Positions 38,575 to 49,386 of a stretch of DNA of 64,000 bases are shown here, one piece after another (the first letter of the stretch is position 1; every line of letters begins with the position of its first letter). The position numbers and the translations under genes are program-made. The notes under the pieces were generated by a model. It made no database searches, was not told the DNA's origin, and worked only from the letters and a program-made list of their open reading frames with translations. Source of the stretch: Embiotoca jacksoni (Eukaryota > Chordata > Actinopteri > Embiotocidae); contig JAKOON010000002.1 in the NCBI GenBank assembly GCA_022577435.1, positions 930,001-994,000 on the forward strand. The letters are read 5' to 3'.

Positions 38575-38990
38575 TGCTCCAACTGCCCGGTCTCCATCCC
38601 CATCCCCCCCATCCTACCCCCCCCCCCCTTCCTCCCCCTCTCCTTCATCGCATGCCATTGATGCGGAGGCATAGCTGCGCCCGCATCTAAATGTTTCATT
38701 ATGGCAAGAGTACAGATACCAATTTCTTTGCCCATCTCTTCCCACTCCTCTTCAGCACCTCTACCCCCCTCCCTCCCCCTGCACTGAGGGAGGAGAGTAA
38801 AGCATGACAAATTGAAATAAATGAGAGAGGAGGAAAAAAAAAAGGTGGTGTGGGGACAATGCCGGCGCCCCAGCTCCTCCTCTGGTTGGAGGAGGAGAAG
38901 AAGGAGAAGACTGAGAGAGAAGGATGCAGCCAAAGAAAAGAGGGAAGGGTGTGTGTGTGGTGGGGATGGGGGGGCGGGGGTGAGCGATGG
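38575..38990. repeat. Pyrimidine-rich then purine-rich low-complexity DNA
   Basis: The first 220 bases are C/T-rich on the plus strand, with C-runs at about 38606-38632 and CCCCCTCCCTCCCC near 38765. The next part, from about 38821, is G/A-rich with GGAGGAGGAG units and G-runs. The adjoining opposite biases form imperfect inverted structure, for example CCTCCCT against AGGGAGG near 38770-38795. Confidence 0.7.
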
Positions 38991-38994
38991 TGAG

Positions 38995-39145
38995 GAAGGC
39001 AGATTATTTATCCAACTATTATTATCATTTCACCACCAGCTGTCCTCTCTCAGCCCATTGTTTTATCCTCCGCTCCCTCTCCCCGCTCTGAGTAATGAGT
39101 GGCAGTAATTGGTGGACCTTATTGACCTTTGTCAGCTCTTCATTT
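38995..39145. promoter_or_regulatory. Candidate conserved regulatory block
   Basis: Between the low-complexity tract and the (TG)n array lies a clean stretch with ATTATTATCA, an E-box (CAGCTG), a Sox-like CCATTGTT, GAGTAATGAG, GCAGTAATTGGT and a nuclear-receptor half-site TTGACCTTTG. The clustering is enhancer-like, and function is not shown. Confidence 0.3.
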
Positions 39146-39167
39146 CTATGTAGGTGTATCTATATGC

Positions 39168-39169
<2 letters not shown>

Positions 39170-39240
<71 letters not shown>

Positions 39241-39258
39241 TGTGTGTGTGCGTGTGTG
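39170..39258 (+). repeat. Long (TG)n microsatellite
   Basis: About 33 perfect TG units, then GAG and CG interruptions and more TG. It is among the longest dinucleotide arrays in the window. Confidence 0.97.
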
Positions 39259-41420
39259 CCACAGGTTCCCGCTCAGGTTATGTACATTACAATATCCCTT
39301 CTCATTCGATCTGGCTCACAAAGCGCTCTTGACAATGTTTTGCTATGTAACGTGACAAATTGGGCCGACCCTGTCAGAGAAGAGGATATAGGCGATAATG
39401 GTGTCTAGTCAAACAGGGCTACTTGTGTCAAAACAATTCCTCTCTGGTCAGCTTTACTGCCTGCTCATTAAGAACTTTGGGAGAAATGAGATTTGAACAT
39501 GTTCTTGTAATGCAAGTTCCCCGTGTGAATGTGTATTCTTCTATTTTTTTCCCGGCTGTGATTTTTATGGAAAATAATTGCCCCGCTTTTTTATAATGTC
39601 AGTTGACCACTACATCAATGCAACGACATAAAATATTATAAACAAGCGTGCAAGATATACCCAAATAAAACAGGCCCTTTGATGTGCTGGACTGGTAACA
39701 TATTTGATTATGACGTCAATCTGAAAAGCCAAAAAGCCCAACACGATCATACTTCTTTTGTATTTCTGAAGAAAAGAAACGTTTGTCTCATCATTTGATA
39801 GAGACTTGCTTTTTGCACCACTGACGTCTGTCGTGTTTGGAGGAAAAGCTCTCATCTCCCTTTGTGCAGTGGGAAAAATCTGCAGGCGAGTGTTTGAGCC
39901 TTGGGAAACACGGAGCCGACTTCAAACTGACTGTGCAAAGCGAGAAGTTAAGACTTTGATATTCACAATCATACGAGAGAGACCGTCTGCATCAGATTTG
40001 TTTTCTGCGTTATAATCTGAATCACAGTGTATCTGTTGAGAAGAACAATACCTGCCATCCTGCTCAAAGAACCTTAGAAATGAATTTTCCCATTTATTTA
40101 AGCACAATTATTCGTGTGTATTTTGATGTTTTTGAAATTCATGATACTGATGAAAATAACAAAAGGTTTTTTCTTGCCACGAAGGCAAGACCACCCTCAT
40201 GTTGTGACATCACCTTTCTGTTTGATAGAAGATGCTGTCGCAAGACTTCCTCTTCAGCACAGAGAGCATCAGGTCATCCTAAATTTACAATAACTTAAGA
40301 CGGAGGACACCACAGATCTACAGATAAACTCCAAAAAACGTTCACATCATAAAACTCACCCGGCAGAATAAACAAACATTTTTTCCCCTTTCGGCTCTGG
40401 TCTGACTCTGTCTCATGAGGTGAACCAGCTGACCTCTGATCCTTCCATCAGCCCCACAAGGTGAAACTATCCAGACCACTATCTGCTGCCCTATAGTGGA
40501 ACACTGTTACAACTCCACAATGACAAACTCAGTATTCAAGCTGAAACTATAATGCACATATAATGTTTTATTCTCAGTTTGTTTGTCATGCAAATTATTA
40601 ACACTTTTATACAATATTTGCTGTTTATAAGCCTTGCTTATATAGTTCATCTGCAGACTCTCTGCCTGTCTTTAGTTACTCATATTGGCTAACAATATAA
40701 ACTTGTATTAAGTGTTTGTGTAACTGATATCAACAAGTGTTTAACTTTAGTCGTGGTGGACGAATAATGAACTTTTATTCTTAGCCGTATCAAAATAATA
40801 AGTAGCCCTTTTCTTGAAGGAAGCATTCTCCCCTCTTCTCAGATCAGGCTCAGTGAGTGGTCATCTGACACTTGACCCCTCCTCCAACCTGGCCATTCAT
40901 AAAAACTAAATCTCAGAATGAACGGCATGCTTTTTCTCTTCTTCTTCAACCTTAATATTTATCATTAGTCCCTCTCTGTTAAAGTTGATCTCACACTTTC
41001 CGACCACCTTGGAGTTACTATGCTCTTTATTTTCATTAACCCCAAGTAAATGTTAAGCCAAGTGAAGAACGCATACTTTTAATTGCAACTAATTGAGTTT
41101 AATTATCGCCTGCAACCGACAACGACGTTGTTTTATTTTTTCTCTCTCTCCGCTGATAAGAAGCAATTTTGATAATCTAGTAAGGGTAAGTCCAGTCATC
41201 TCGCAACCCAGACACAGCTCAGAAGATCCTTTTTGCCAAAGCTGACAGCTGTTGCATCACTGCACCCTGGTAGTCGATCCTCAACAAGACCCAACGGTAC
41301 CAGCAGAAGAAGCCTGGACTGGACGCCAGCTGCAGGAGTGAACACACACAGCACGACGCCAAACTCCAGGCTCTGACATCTGCACAGAGGTCCGCAGGAA
41401 AGAGGCTTGTCTGGACGACT
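39259..41420. other. Unique non-coding DNA
   Basis: I see no gene. The first 150 bases are non-repetitive and CpG-containing, with GACAATG and GATAATGG, and may belong to the preceding candidate block. The segment at 41190-41420 leading into the minisatellite has balanced composition, but its minus frames are motif-free. Confidence 0.45.
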
Positions 41421-41549
41421 GGGACCACCCTTCAGTAAAGATGGGGCCACCCTTCAGTAAAGATGGGACCACTCTTCAGTAAAGATGGGAACACTCTTCA
41501 GTAAAGATGGGACCACTCTTCAGTAAAGATGGGGCCACCCTTCAGTAGG
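41421..41549 (+). repeat. 22-bp minisatellite, about six units
   Basis: Six head-to-tail copies of a 22-bp unit, GGGACCACCCTTCAGTAAAG plus AT, start at 41421, 41443, 41465, 41487, 41509 and 41531; the last is truncated. Differences between units are single bases (ACC/GCC/AAC and CCC/CTC). The unit is not a multiple of three, so it is not a protein repeat. Confidence 0.97.
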
Positions 41550-43859
41550 CAGAATCTACCTGAGAACTTTGATCCATTGGGTTGATGTCTGATAGCTGAT
41601 TTATCCAATTCTAAATTCTCTCATGAATGAAGGGTCAGGAAATAGCTCCGTTTTCAATAACCTAACTATTATTCTTCCCACCATCACTCTGCTATAGTTT
41701 AAAAATCCTGTTTATCGTATCCATGATCCATACACTACAATATATATATTCATATAGTTTATTCTCGGTGTAAATCTTGTTCAATAAATATCCTTATAGA
41801 CCAAGCACTTGTTTTTGTGTATTTCCTGGAAGGCATTGAAATAAATCCGTGAATGCAGAAGTCACGGTTCAGACTATGTCGACTGATCACTTGTATATAG
41901 GCCTGTACAGCCTTTCAAAATTAAATCTTGATTCTTTCTGCTAGACAGAAAGTGATGCCCCGAATATGAATCTAATCTGCTACAATGCTGTCTTGTTCAT
42001 TTTTTGGTAAAGAAGTCACCGTGACAGAGAATACACCTGATGTGAGTCAGCAGAGTTCCCCACAATTTAAACTGGCCTTGAGATGCTTTGAGGACAGACA
42101 CGTTTAAACTTTAACCACAGTTAATGACAGTTACCAAAGATAGAAAAAAATATTCTTTTAACTCCAGGCTTCCATGTTTTTTTCTCTAATCTGCCAAACT
42201 GCAAGATGACATGCCTCTTAAATGGAAGACGACACTCTCATTGGTTTATTCCATCTTATGCCAAAAGCACAATCATGATAATAATGGTTCTCAGCACAAC
42301 GTCTTTGAATCATGTTTCTTACTTCGCACTGAGATTATCTGCAGTTAAACTAAAAAACATGGATTTCAACACGCTCAAAAAGTGCAAACCATCATTACTA
42401 TGGTATCAAAAATATTCAAGTCAATTCTTTCATTCCAGGTATGGGCTTTAATTACTTAATTTTTTTTATTTTTAGGGCTAGGTAATACATTTTGGTAATC
42501 AAATGACAATTCCTATCTTAAATTTAGAGTTAAATTCAGTGTTTCCTGGTTCCATCAATGTCACAGCAAATTTTTTGTTGCGTTAATTCCATTTTGCTCA
42601 TAGTGTCTCCTACTTAATTTTGGTTTTGCAACATTATGTAAATCATCAAAAGTGATGTGTCAATTCTGTGTTCCCAACTTGTTTTTGCTGCCAAGTCACT
42701 GTAGGATTCATGGACTCCAGTTGATAAATGATCCAAAACTTAATCTAGAATCATAATTTTATGGACATTGTCGATTGTTTTGTGCATTTTTATCTGAGTT
42801 CATGTATGGGCTGACTTTATGGCATCGCTGTCAATCTCCTGTGTACAATTTGAAAATGCAAGTGTGCTCATTTAACAAACTGAATGTTAATTAAAAATAT
42901 AGACGGTGAACTCACCAGTAGGACTTGATTCATCAAAAACAAATAAAACATTGCCTCCCAACTGCATTCAGACAGTAGTTTGGTTTGTCACCACAATATG
43001 GACATCACCTCAAGTAATATGTTATACATATATAATGTAAACTGCTCAAGTAACTGGGTTGTTTCACCTTTTTCTGAAATATTAATGTTTAGATAAATAA
43101 AGTCTAAATACTTCAGCCAGTGAAAGCCTTTGCTTTCCTGATTTCATTGGGAGTCACAGTAAAGATTGAGCTTTACCTTTTTATACCTTAACTTGACGTC
43201 ATGGCTGTTTGACTGGAACATTTCCTGTCAAAGTCAACATGTTTCTCTGTGACGCACATAGCAGCACTCACCTGCTTCTCTCCTGTTGCTATTTCAGACA
43301 CGTTTTTAAGAACTGGTAAAATGAATGTCAGAAGAAAAGAGAGGTGGAGCAGAGAGGGAGAGAATAAAAAGTCAAAGGTGCTACAGACGCAGATAAATGC
43401 TGCAAACTAAGTGACATGTTCACCACAAAGGGACAAAGTCAGTCAAGAACATAAGCTAAAATACACATAGCTACTGGTTACTATGATACATTTTAGTTAT
43501 GCAGACAATCTTCAGTTTCATATATATGATAATAGTTTGCCCGTAAAATGCACCCGGTAGTCAGTCAGTGCCTGTGAGCATTCAATAAAAACTGTTTATA
43601 AATTGTATTTAGTACATTTCTATGTAAATACAAATACTTCCTTGTGTGGGGTGCCGGCCAAATGCCGGCAAGTTCTTCAACTTTTGGCCACCACGTGACC
43701 TGAGGCTGCTCTTCAGTTGGTTGTTTCAGATTTTCCACGGGGCGCACATCTCTGCGTAGGTATTGTTATATTTCGTAGTTGCACGGTTACTCCTGCTTCT
43801 TTGCTATGTGAATGGCAACTTCAAGTGGAACTGCAGAAAATTCTGTTATCTCTACGGAT
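41550..43859. other. Unique AT-rich non-coding DNA
   Basis: No gene is supportable. A GCCGGCCAAATGCCGGC palindromic word lies at about 43653-43669. Otherwise nothing stands out. Confidence 0.5.
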
Positions 43860-44080
43860 GAGATGAGTACTCGGGTGAAACGAGTATTCGGCACCGATAA
43901 TGCACTTTGACGAGTACGGGTATCATCCGAATAAATGTGTCAAGATCTGTGTTGATGAAGGCTTCTAACAGACACTAGCTGTGTGCACACATCGGGAGCA
44001 GTTACACACAGAGCCCCGCCTCCTTGTTTACACAGACTGAGACACACTGGCCATGCGGTAAATGGAAAAGAATCTGATGA
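43860..44080 (+). mobile_element. Fragment of a probable hAT-like element
   Basis: The words GAGTACTCGGGTGAAACGAG, GGCACCGATAATGCACTTTG and CGAGTACGGGTATCATCCGA form a CpG-containing block that I associate with a recurrent teleost DNA-transposon family (probably hAT). The association is from memory of the pattern and not from a search. The following CCGCCTCCTTGTTTACAC block fits the same element. No transposase motif is visible in it. Confidence 0.35.
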
Positions 44081-44150
44081 GAAGAGGGCAAAATTTATGT
44101 TCCAGTAGTGCTATTGGCGAGTGTTTAGGCAACATTAGTGTTTTGTGTTC

Positions 44151-44310
44151 AGGGCTGGACTGACCATCGGTCATACCGGGCATTTTCCTGGTGGGCTGAT
44201 GCACTTTTGGGCCGATACAATTTAATCTATAGGCTAATTGATATATAGAAAAACAAATGTGGGGCCAACGACCGGCCCATAAAGTAGGGACAGCGGCCCA
44301 TTGGTTCATT
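44151..44310 (+). mobile_element. GGGCTGGACTG-type non-autonomous element fragment
   Basis: It starts CAGGGCTGGACTGACCATCG and continues with CATACCGGGCATTTTCC, GGTGGGCTGA, and later GGGGCCAACGACCGGCCCAT. This is a GC-rich, self-complementary small-element style with GGCC palindromes. The right terminal repeat expected for such an element is not seen. An ACTTT pentamer run follows at about 44308-44330. The class is uncertain. Confidence 0.4.
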
Positions 44311-44384
44311 ACTTTACTTTACTTTACTAGGCTGGTCCTATCACATCTCTTCCTTGACTCCAGCCCTTCCCCTCTATCCTGCTT

Positions 44385-44640
44385 CCTGTGTTAGATGCCG
44401 TACAGAGAAAAACGACTGCGAAGACGCTGCGGGTCAAAAAAGTTAAAACTCTCGAGGTGGATGTCGCCAAATTTGTCAAAATAAGCGATATGTTTATGTT
44501 TATGCAGGAGCTTCAACATCAGCTGCAGTACCGACACTGCAGCAACAGGCACTTAAAGGAGGAGAGTAGAGCTACGACCACTGCAGACAGAGGAGAGAGA
44601 TGGGGAGGATGAGGAGAGAGTAGTCAGAGCGGTAAACATT
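44385..44640 (+). other. Non-repetitive block of possible transposon origin
   Basis: A 74-codon plus frame (44388-44612) starts MLDAVQRKTTAKTLRVKK and is rich in Lys and Gln. Its position between hAT-like fragments suggests it may be the remnant of an element's own gene, but I recognise no zinc finger or catalytic motif. It could equally be chance. Confidence 0.2.
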
Positions 44641-45482
44641 AACAGTGGCCGTCAGGGAGGAAGGTTAGTCTGTGTACCGAGCCATAATGACACAGATTAC
44701 TTTAATTATTGTTGATGATAAAAACGGTTAGATATCTGGTTGTCACATAAACTCAAATATCACAGCTGAAGCTCTTCTGAGCTACAATATGTTTCTGCTA
44801 TGTCTGTAAGAAAATTGATAAAAAATAATGTTTCAGTTTCAACAACGGGAAAGTTGTCTTGTGTTTAATGTCAGCCAGATATGGTGTTAACTATTAGCAC
44901 TCATGGTTTGTATTACTGATATTAATATCTGTGAGTAGACTTCCAACAATATTGAGTTCATATTGTTTGGTGCATTCATTGAAAATCCACCTTCAGGTGG
45001 TGAACTGTAGTTAATAAAAAAAATATTGAATTGCCCTATCACATATAAAGATGTAAGTACTCTGATAATAAATCAAACCGGAGATCTATCAACGATAAAC
45101 ATTGTGCAAAATTTTATTAGAAATGTGTGTGGGGTGAAACCTGTATTAACTGAATAAGTAATGAAATAAGATGAAACAGCTGCATTAACTGAATAAACAA
45201 CAATCTGATCATTACCGGAATATTATTATTGAATTGTAGGCTGCAGATTTTTTCATCTTCGTCTGGGAATTCCAATATTTCTGGCCCTGAATGTACAGGA
45301 GTGTACACGGGGATTTTTCATGGACCTTCAAATGTAGAACATTTTCCAATGTTTTTCTTCTTCTTCTTTTTATCCACCTATGATCACCACAGTCAGTACA
45401 CTGATGCACTTATTACTCAGCTTTGCAGTAGTTTTGGGGTATATAGTAGAGTTGGTACGCATATTTAAGTGGACGCAACAAT

Positions 45483-45483
<1 letters not shown>
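44641..45483. other. AT-rich non-coding DNA
   Basis: Nothing I can name. A short hairpin (CCACCTTCAGGTGG) lies at about 44989-45002. The minus strand near 45270-45330 has words resembling Tc1-type ends (CAGGGCCAGAAATATTGG), too little to call. Confidence 0.35.

Positions 45484-45543
<60 letters not shown>
45484..45543 (+). repeat. Perfect (GT)n microsatellite
   Basis: Thirty GT units. It lies just beyond the 3' end of the minus-strand SINE, so it may have grown from that element's simple-repeat tail. Confidence 0.97.
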
Positions 45544-45545
<2 letters not shown>

Positions 45546-45546
<1 letters not shown>

Positions 45547-45794
45547 AAAAAAAATCTAATTAAAACATTTTTTTAAATAATTGTTAAGATATATTTAAAT
45601 GTACACTTATAGCTAATTTAAAATGAGCAATAAACCAAACGTGCATGTGTTTTGTCTGTGGGGTAAACCGGAGCACCCGGAAGAAACCCACACCGACATG
45701 GGGAGAACAAACTCCACACAGAAAGGCAGCAGGTTTGAACCCAGAACCTTCTTGCTGTGCGGTGACAGTGCTAACCACTGCACCAATGTGCCGA
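45546..45794 (-). mobile_element. tRNA-derived teleost SINE
   Basis: Read on the minus strand it begins CGGCACATTGGTGCAGTGG, followed by a Pol III A-box-like TGGTTAGCACTG (about 45767-45779), AGCAAGAAGGTTCTG and a B-box GGTTCAAACC (about 45731-45741). Next come the conserved body words CTGTGTGGAGTTTG, TTCTCCCC, GTGGGTTTCTTCCGGGTGCT and CCGGTTTACCCCACAG, then an AT-rich tail that meets the GT array. This matches a tRNA-headed SINE that is very common in teleost genomes. It has drifted from consensus but is nearly complete. It lies head-on at the end of the coding-like frame at 45796-46279. Confidence 0.85.
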
Positions 45795-45795
45795 A

Positions 45796-46279
45796 ACAAG
45801 TTTAAAAAAATGTTCGCCAAAAAAATGCAAACCGTATCTCCAGTCATTGCAGATCACAATAGCAGCCAACCAAGCTGCAGTCAGGACAACATCTTTCCAA
45901 AAAGGCCGCAAGTCACACTTCTTTCGCAGCTTTGCAAAGAGTCCCTCGACTTTGGTTATCACTGAGAGGATGATGGCTGAGTCCACGACACAGTCGCGTA
46001 ATGCAATCATGGACTCCAGCATGCGTCTGCCACCAAACTTCTTCTGCAGGTCTTTCAGGATGGCCTTGCAGACCTTTTTGATGTACTTCAGCTCTGGGCA
46101 GAAGTCTTCAGGGACAGAGAGGCTCTTCATGGTCTGGTTGATGAGGAATTTAATGTGAGCAGTCCAATCGTTATCGTGGTTTTGAAAAGCATTGGACTTA
46201 ATCAGCAGTCTCAATAGCAGCACATTAACAAACCTACGAGAAGGTGTGTTTTCTGCTTTAGAGTTTGTAGAGACAGAGG
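45796..46279 (-). pseudogene. Unrecognised coding-like fragment cut by a SINE
   Basis: On the minus strand one frame is open for about 160 codons, from just after a stop at 46280-46282 to the start of the SINE. That is unusual in AT-rich DNA. Third codon positions are strongly G/C (many CTG, AAG, GAC, ATC), unlike the neighbours, which suggests past protein selection. The product has a region beginning MKSLSVPEDFCPEL (ATG at 46128-46130), a basic, probably helical middle (KKVCKAILKDLQKKFGG) and a hydrophobic stretch (VVLTAAWLAAIVIC). I do not recognise the family. It may be an exon, a retrocopy fragment or part of an unlisted transposon gene. The natural 3' end is missing because the frame runs into the SINE. 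Confidence 0.45.
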
Positions 46280-46494
46280 GCTTAGCAGATCACGTGTCCT
46301 GCTCGAAGAAGCGGGTTACAGGTGTAACTACACATACTGTACTAGTTTTCTGTTGCTTCATGTTGAATGTAGACCGGTGTTTTCTCTTAACAATCCTTAC
46401 AGGTGTCTCGATGTGTGTTTCAATGTTGTGGAATTCAGTTGTCACGTGTCAAACTTAATGTGAGAGACTGCCTTTGATGAGAATCGAGAATACA

Positions 46495-46620
46495 ATGACA
46501 TCATAGAACACAAAGCCACGCCCACTCACATAAACACTCACTAGAACATATAGCCACGCCCACTTGCACCTCCCCGTACACACTCACATACACACTCACT
46601 AGAACACATTCAAACAAGTT
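46495..46620 (+). repeat. Imperfect direct repeats with GCCACGCCCAC
   Basis: The word GCCACGCCCAC occurs at 46515-46525 and 46553-46563. Another repeat, CACTCACATAAACACTCACT with a following AGAACA, is at about 46523-46549 and again with one change at about 46580-46606. It is probably a locally duplicated short element. Confidence 0.7.
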
Positions 46621-47593
46621 TATGCTAATGTGTGTAAAAATCATGTTTTCTATAATAATAGCCACAATAACAATAATAAACTAGATTTGTTAATGCAAGC
46701 AACTGCCTGAAAACTACAGTGATATTACATTGTGACAGCCCCCCCTCTAGTAGCCACACTGATTATAAAAGGGTAGTTATGGTGTGAGGAGAGGGGAGTT
46801 TGGGGTGGATGGATGAGTCAACAAAACAATGGACTCTTAAGACTGTTATCCCATATCAAACTGGTCCACCTTACACTTATTCATGACCATTCCATAATCT
46901 TAACGTAATTTCTATTATTGTAACCATGACAACAAAGATCCTCTATTTTAACCCAAACCCATATTTTCCCATGAAACTAACCAAGTTATTTTTGTCCTTA
47001 CACTTTGCCAAACCAGGATTAGAAATATCTGTTCTATATGTCCTCTGATTTCACTTCAGAGGTTAGAGCCAAACCACTGATCCAGTCGTAACGGGTGGCA
47101 ACCGACCCATCAGTTTGTGAGTTGCCATTTTTTTTTTCATTTTTCATCTGAAGGATCAAATTACATGTTATGTATTGACTGTCTGTTAGTGTTGCTAATA
47201 ATCCTGGCAGCCGAGTTTGTTGTTTTTCAGTCTACCTGTTGCTTGTTAATACATGATGTAGAGCTGAAAGAGATGGACCTCACAGGAGCGGTGAGTCCTG
47301 TCAGAGCAGCCGAGGAGAAAAACGTATAAAAGACGTTCTGTACACTGAGATAGTTGTTCACGCTGTTAATCAAGTTATTGAAACAGATACCATGGTGTCA
47401 TGAAATTAATTATATAGTGAAGCTATGTGACAACAATCACACCGTTGTAATCAGTAGGTGATTTGAGGGGTGTCAACCCGCCAACACTCCTCTCCCCTGT
47501 AGCAGACAGAGAGGGGTTGTTTAGTTTCCTGACTTTTGATTCTGCTTCTCCTGATCAGAAATATTTTGTTGATTATGAGAAGAAAGATGTTGG
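46621..47593. other. Unique non-coding DNA
   Basis: No gene is supportable. A 70-codon plus frame (47117-47329) has a hydrophobic centre and no recognised family. An ATTTTTTTTTT run lies at about 47128-47140. Confidence 0.45.
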
Positions 47594-48600
47594 ATAGGAG
47601 ATATACATGTTTTCAAGGGGATCTGCACTGATATTAAATATCTTCGTGTAATGTGTTGTGTATGCAAAGAATTTTCAACTTCTCAAAACGTTTCAACTTC
47701 CCAAAGTTGAATCACCATCAACAGGCCAAGGTGGAATTTGAACCATGAATAGCAAACTTGGTGAAGTAGAATCTTTTACCTGTTGAGTTAACCAGACTGT
47801 CGGTTGAGTCACTGGCAAGCTCTGAGTGAACTCTGTGAAACACTTTCTCCGCTGCGACGCATTCTTCAGCGCTGAAGATGTTCTACGAACGCAGCTTCAG
47901 AGCTGGAAACGACCTCATGAGGATGGGGGCTCGAGCCCCACTCAAGGTAATCCACACAGATCACGGAGAGTGATTCCCCCTAAGGGTAAGCCACATATTT
48001 AAGGGTTTGTGTCATAAATGCAGTCATACTAATATCAAACCAAAGGTCAACAACAACGCAAAACAAAAACCCTAATACTAAAATAAAAATCAATAACAAC
48101 AAATAAAGGCTGTCTAATTCTTCTTGGAATCCTGTCCAAACTACCACAAATTGTATCCTCCAAACTCCCATTGATACATTTTAATGCTTACATTATTACT
48201 TTTTTTTTTTTTTTCATATTTGGGACTCCATGCTATTTTATGACAGTGCTGCAGTGGTTAGAGCAGTTGCCTCAGTGAGAAGTAACTGGGTTCGATCCCA
48301 TTTGAGGCACGCATGTCAGTTCAGAGCAAGGTCATACTCCAGAAAGTGATAAAAAGTCATAATGTAACATGTTGTCCAAAAAGTGACCAAAAAGTCATTT
48401 TTGTATGTAGTATAGCGGCTTAGTTTAATGTTTCGCCGTGACACAGGAAGTTGATGTTTAAAATCAAACGATGCTCCAAACCTCACGAAACTTTACACAT
48501 ACGTCAGGCACCACCTTTCATACGTTTTTTTTTTAACTTCAAGTGGGAATATGCGGACCCTCCGACGTGCAGCATGTGAGGGCCCACATATCACTGCTTG
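47594..48600 (+). repeat. Composite repeat R, copy 1
   Basis: About 1 kb that aligns collinearly with 50986-52125 in the same orientation. Shared blocks include GGAGATATACATGTTTTCAA, ACCTGTTGAGTTAACCAGAC, CTCTGTGAAACACTTTCTCC, TTCTTCAGCGCTGAAGAT, TTTGTGT with AAATGCAGTCAT, CCATTGATACATTTTAATGC, a T-run, GAAGTAACTGGGTTCGATCC and ACACAGGAAGTTGATGTTTA. Identity looks high but with many substitutions and small indels. The unit holds tRNA-like promoter words in both orientations and no long open frame. It could be a composite SINE or a non-autonomous DNA element, and I cannot place it in a named family. Confidence 0.8.
48249..48310 (+). other. tRNA-like Pol III promoter module in R copy 1
   Basis: GTGCAGTGGTTAGAGCAG contains an A-box-like word (48255-48266), and GGTTCGATCCC (48289-48299) is a perfect match to the B-box consensus. 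The spacing fits a tRNA. The module is homologous to the head of the SINE at 45546-45794 but lacks that SINE's body. It is not a functional tRNA gene: no paired acceptor stem is visible. Confidence 0.6.
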
Positions 48601-48802
48601 GAGTTTTAATGTTGTTCATGTTTTTTTGTACTGTAACTGTTAGCTAAACTGTGAGCTAACTTTAGCTTTAGACTTAGTGTTAGCTCACGTTTGTAATGTT
48701 GCCAACATTTTTACCACTGTAATTAGCTATCATGTTAGTTAACTTTAATGCTGGACCTTACTCACTTTTGGAAATGTTTGATGAACTTTTCATATTTACA
48801 CT

Positions 48803-48915
48803 TTTTGATTGGGAGTCCATTGGAACAATATGTTTTTGTAGCAAGTCCCCAGTGGCTCTCAATGGTTTTACACTTCCACATTGGCTTCATTTTTCAGACC
48901 CGGAGTCAACCAACA
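48803..48915 (-). repeat. Dispersed repeat family F1, copy D (inverted fragment)
   Basis: The minus strand reads CTGAAAAATGAAGCCAATGT, GGAAGTG, AAACCATTGAG, GCCACTGGGG and CCAATGGACTCC. This corresponds to the CTGAAAAATTAGGCCGATGT-GGAAGTGCC part of copy A. Only about 110 bases of the family are present. Confidence 0.55.
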
Positions 48916-49386
48916 AACCGTATTGCAACACCTTCTCAGCAGACTCACTCTGTAGTAGAACTCTGTAACATAACTCTCATAGTCTGGTTGTCCCATACAA
49001 CATGTACACTTGTGTATATGTCTCACATTATATATAAAATACAAGCCTGACTAATCTTCCCATGAAAACCTCATTTGCAGATAATAAAGTACTATATTTG
49101 ATAGCGACAGGTGTGATGCCTCAACGTTATCAGTGTGCACACTTTGTCTGTCAGATAAGAATCACAGCCAAATATAACGGGCTAATGTATTCAGTGTTTA
49201 AAAGGTAAGACAGGAGGAGAATATTTTTGGATGAACTAAAAGGTGATTGAAGACCCGTCGTTATAAATTAGCTTCAACCCCCAGTCATTTATGGCACCAT
49301 TCCTCACCCTCACAGTGAGTCTGAGTTCTCAGTAGTGACAGCTGGAACACTGGGAGAACTGGTGTGAATGTTGAATTAGTGTAAAT
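48916..49386. other. Non-coding DNA between repeats
   Basis: Nothing recognised in this AT-rich stretch. Confidence 0.5.

Noticed and set aside
38523..38933. 136-codon minus-strand open frame
   Set aside because: It runs through adjoining pyrimidine- and purine-rich tracts and encodes Glu/Gly- and Leu-rich low complexity, with no motif.
48249..48310. Possible true tRNA gene
   Set aside because: The B-box is perfect, but no paired acceptor or anticodon stem and no CCA-type end are visible, and a near copy sits inside the second repeat R.
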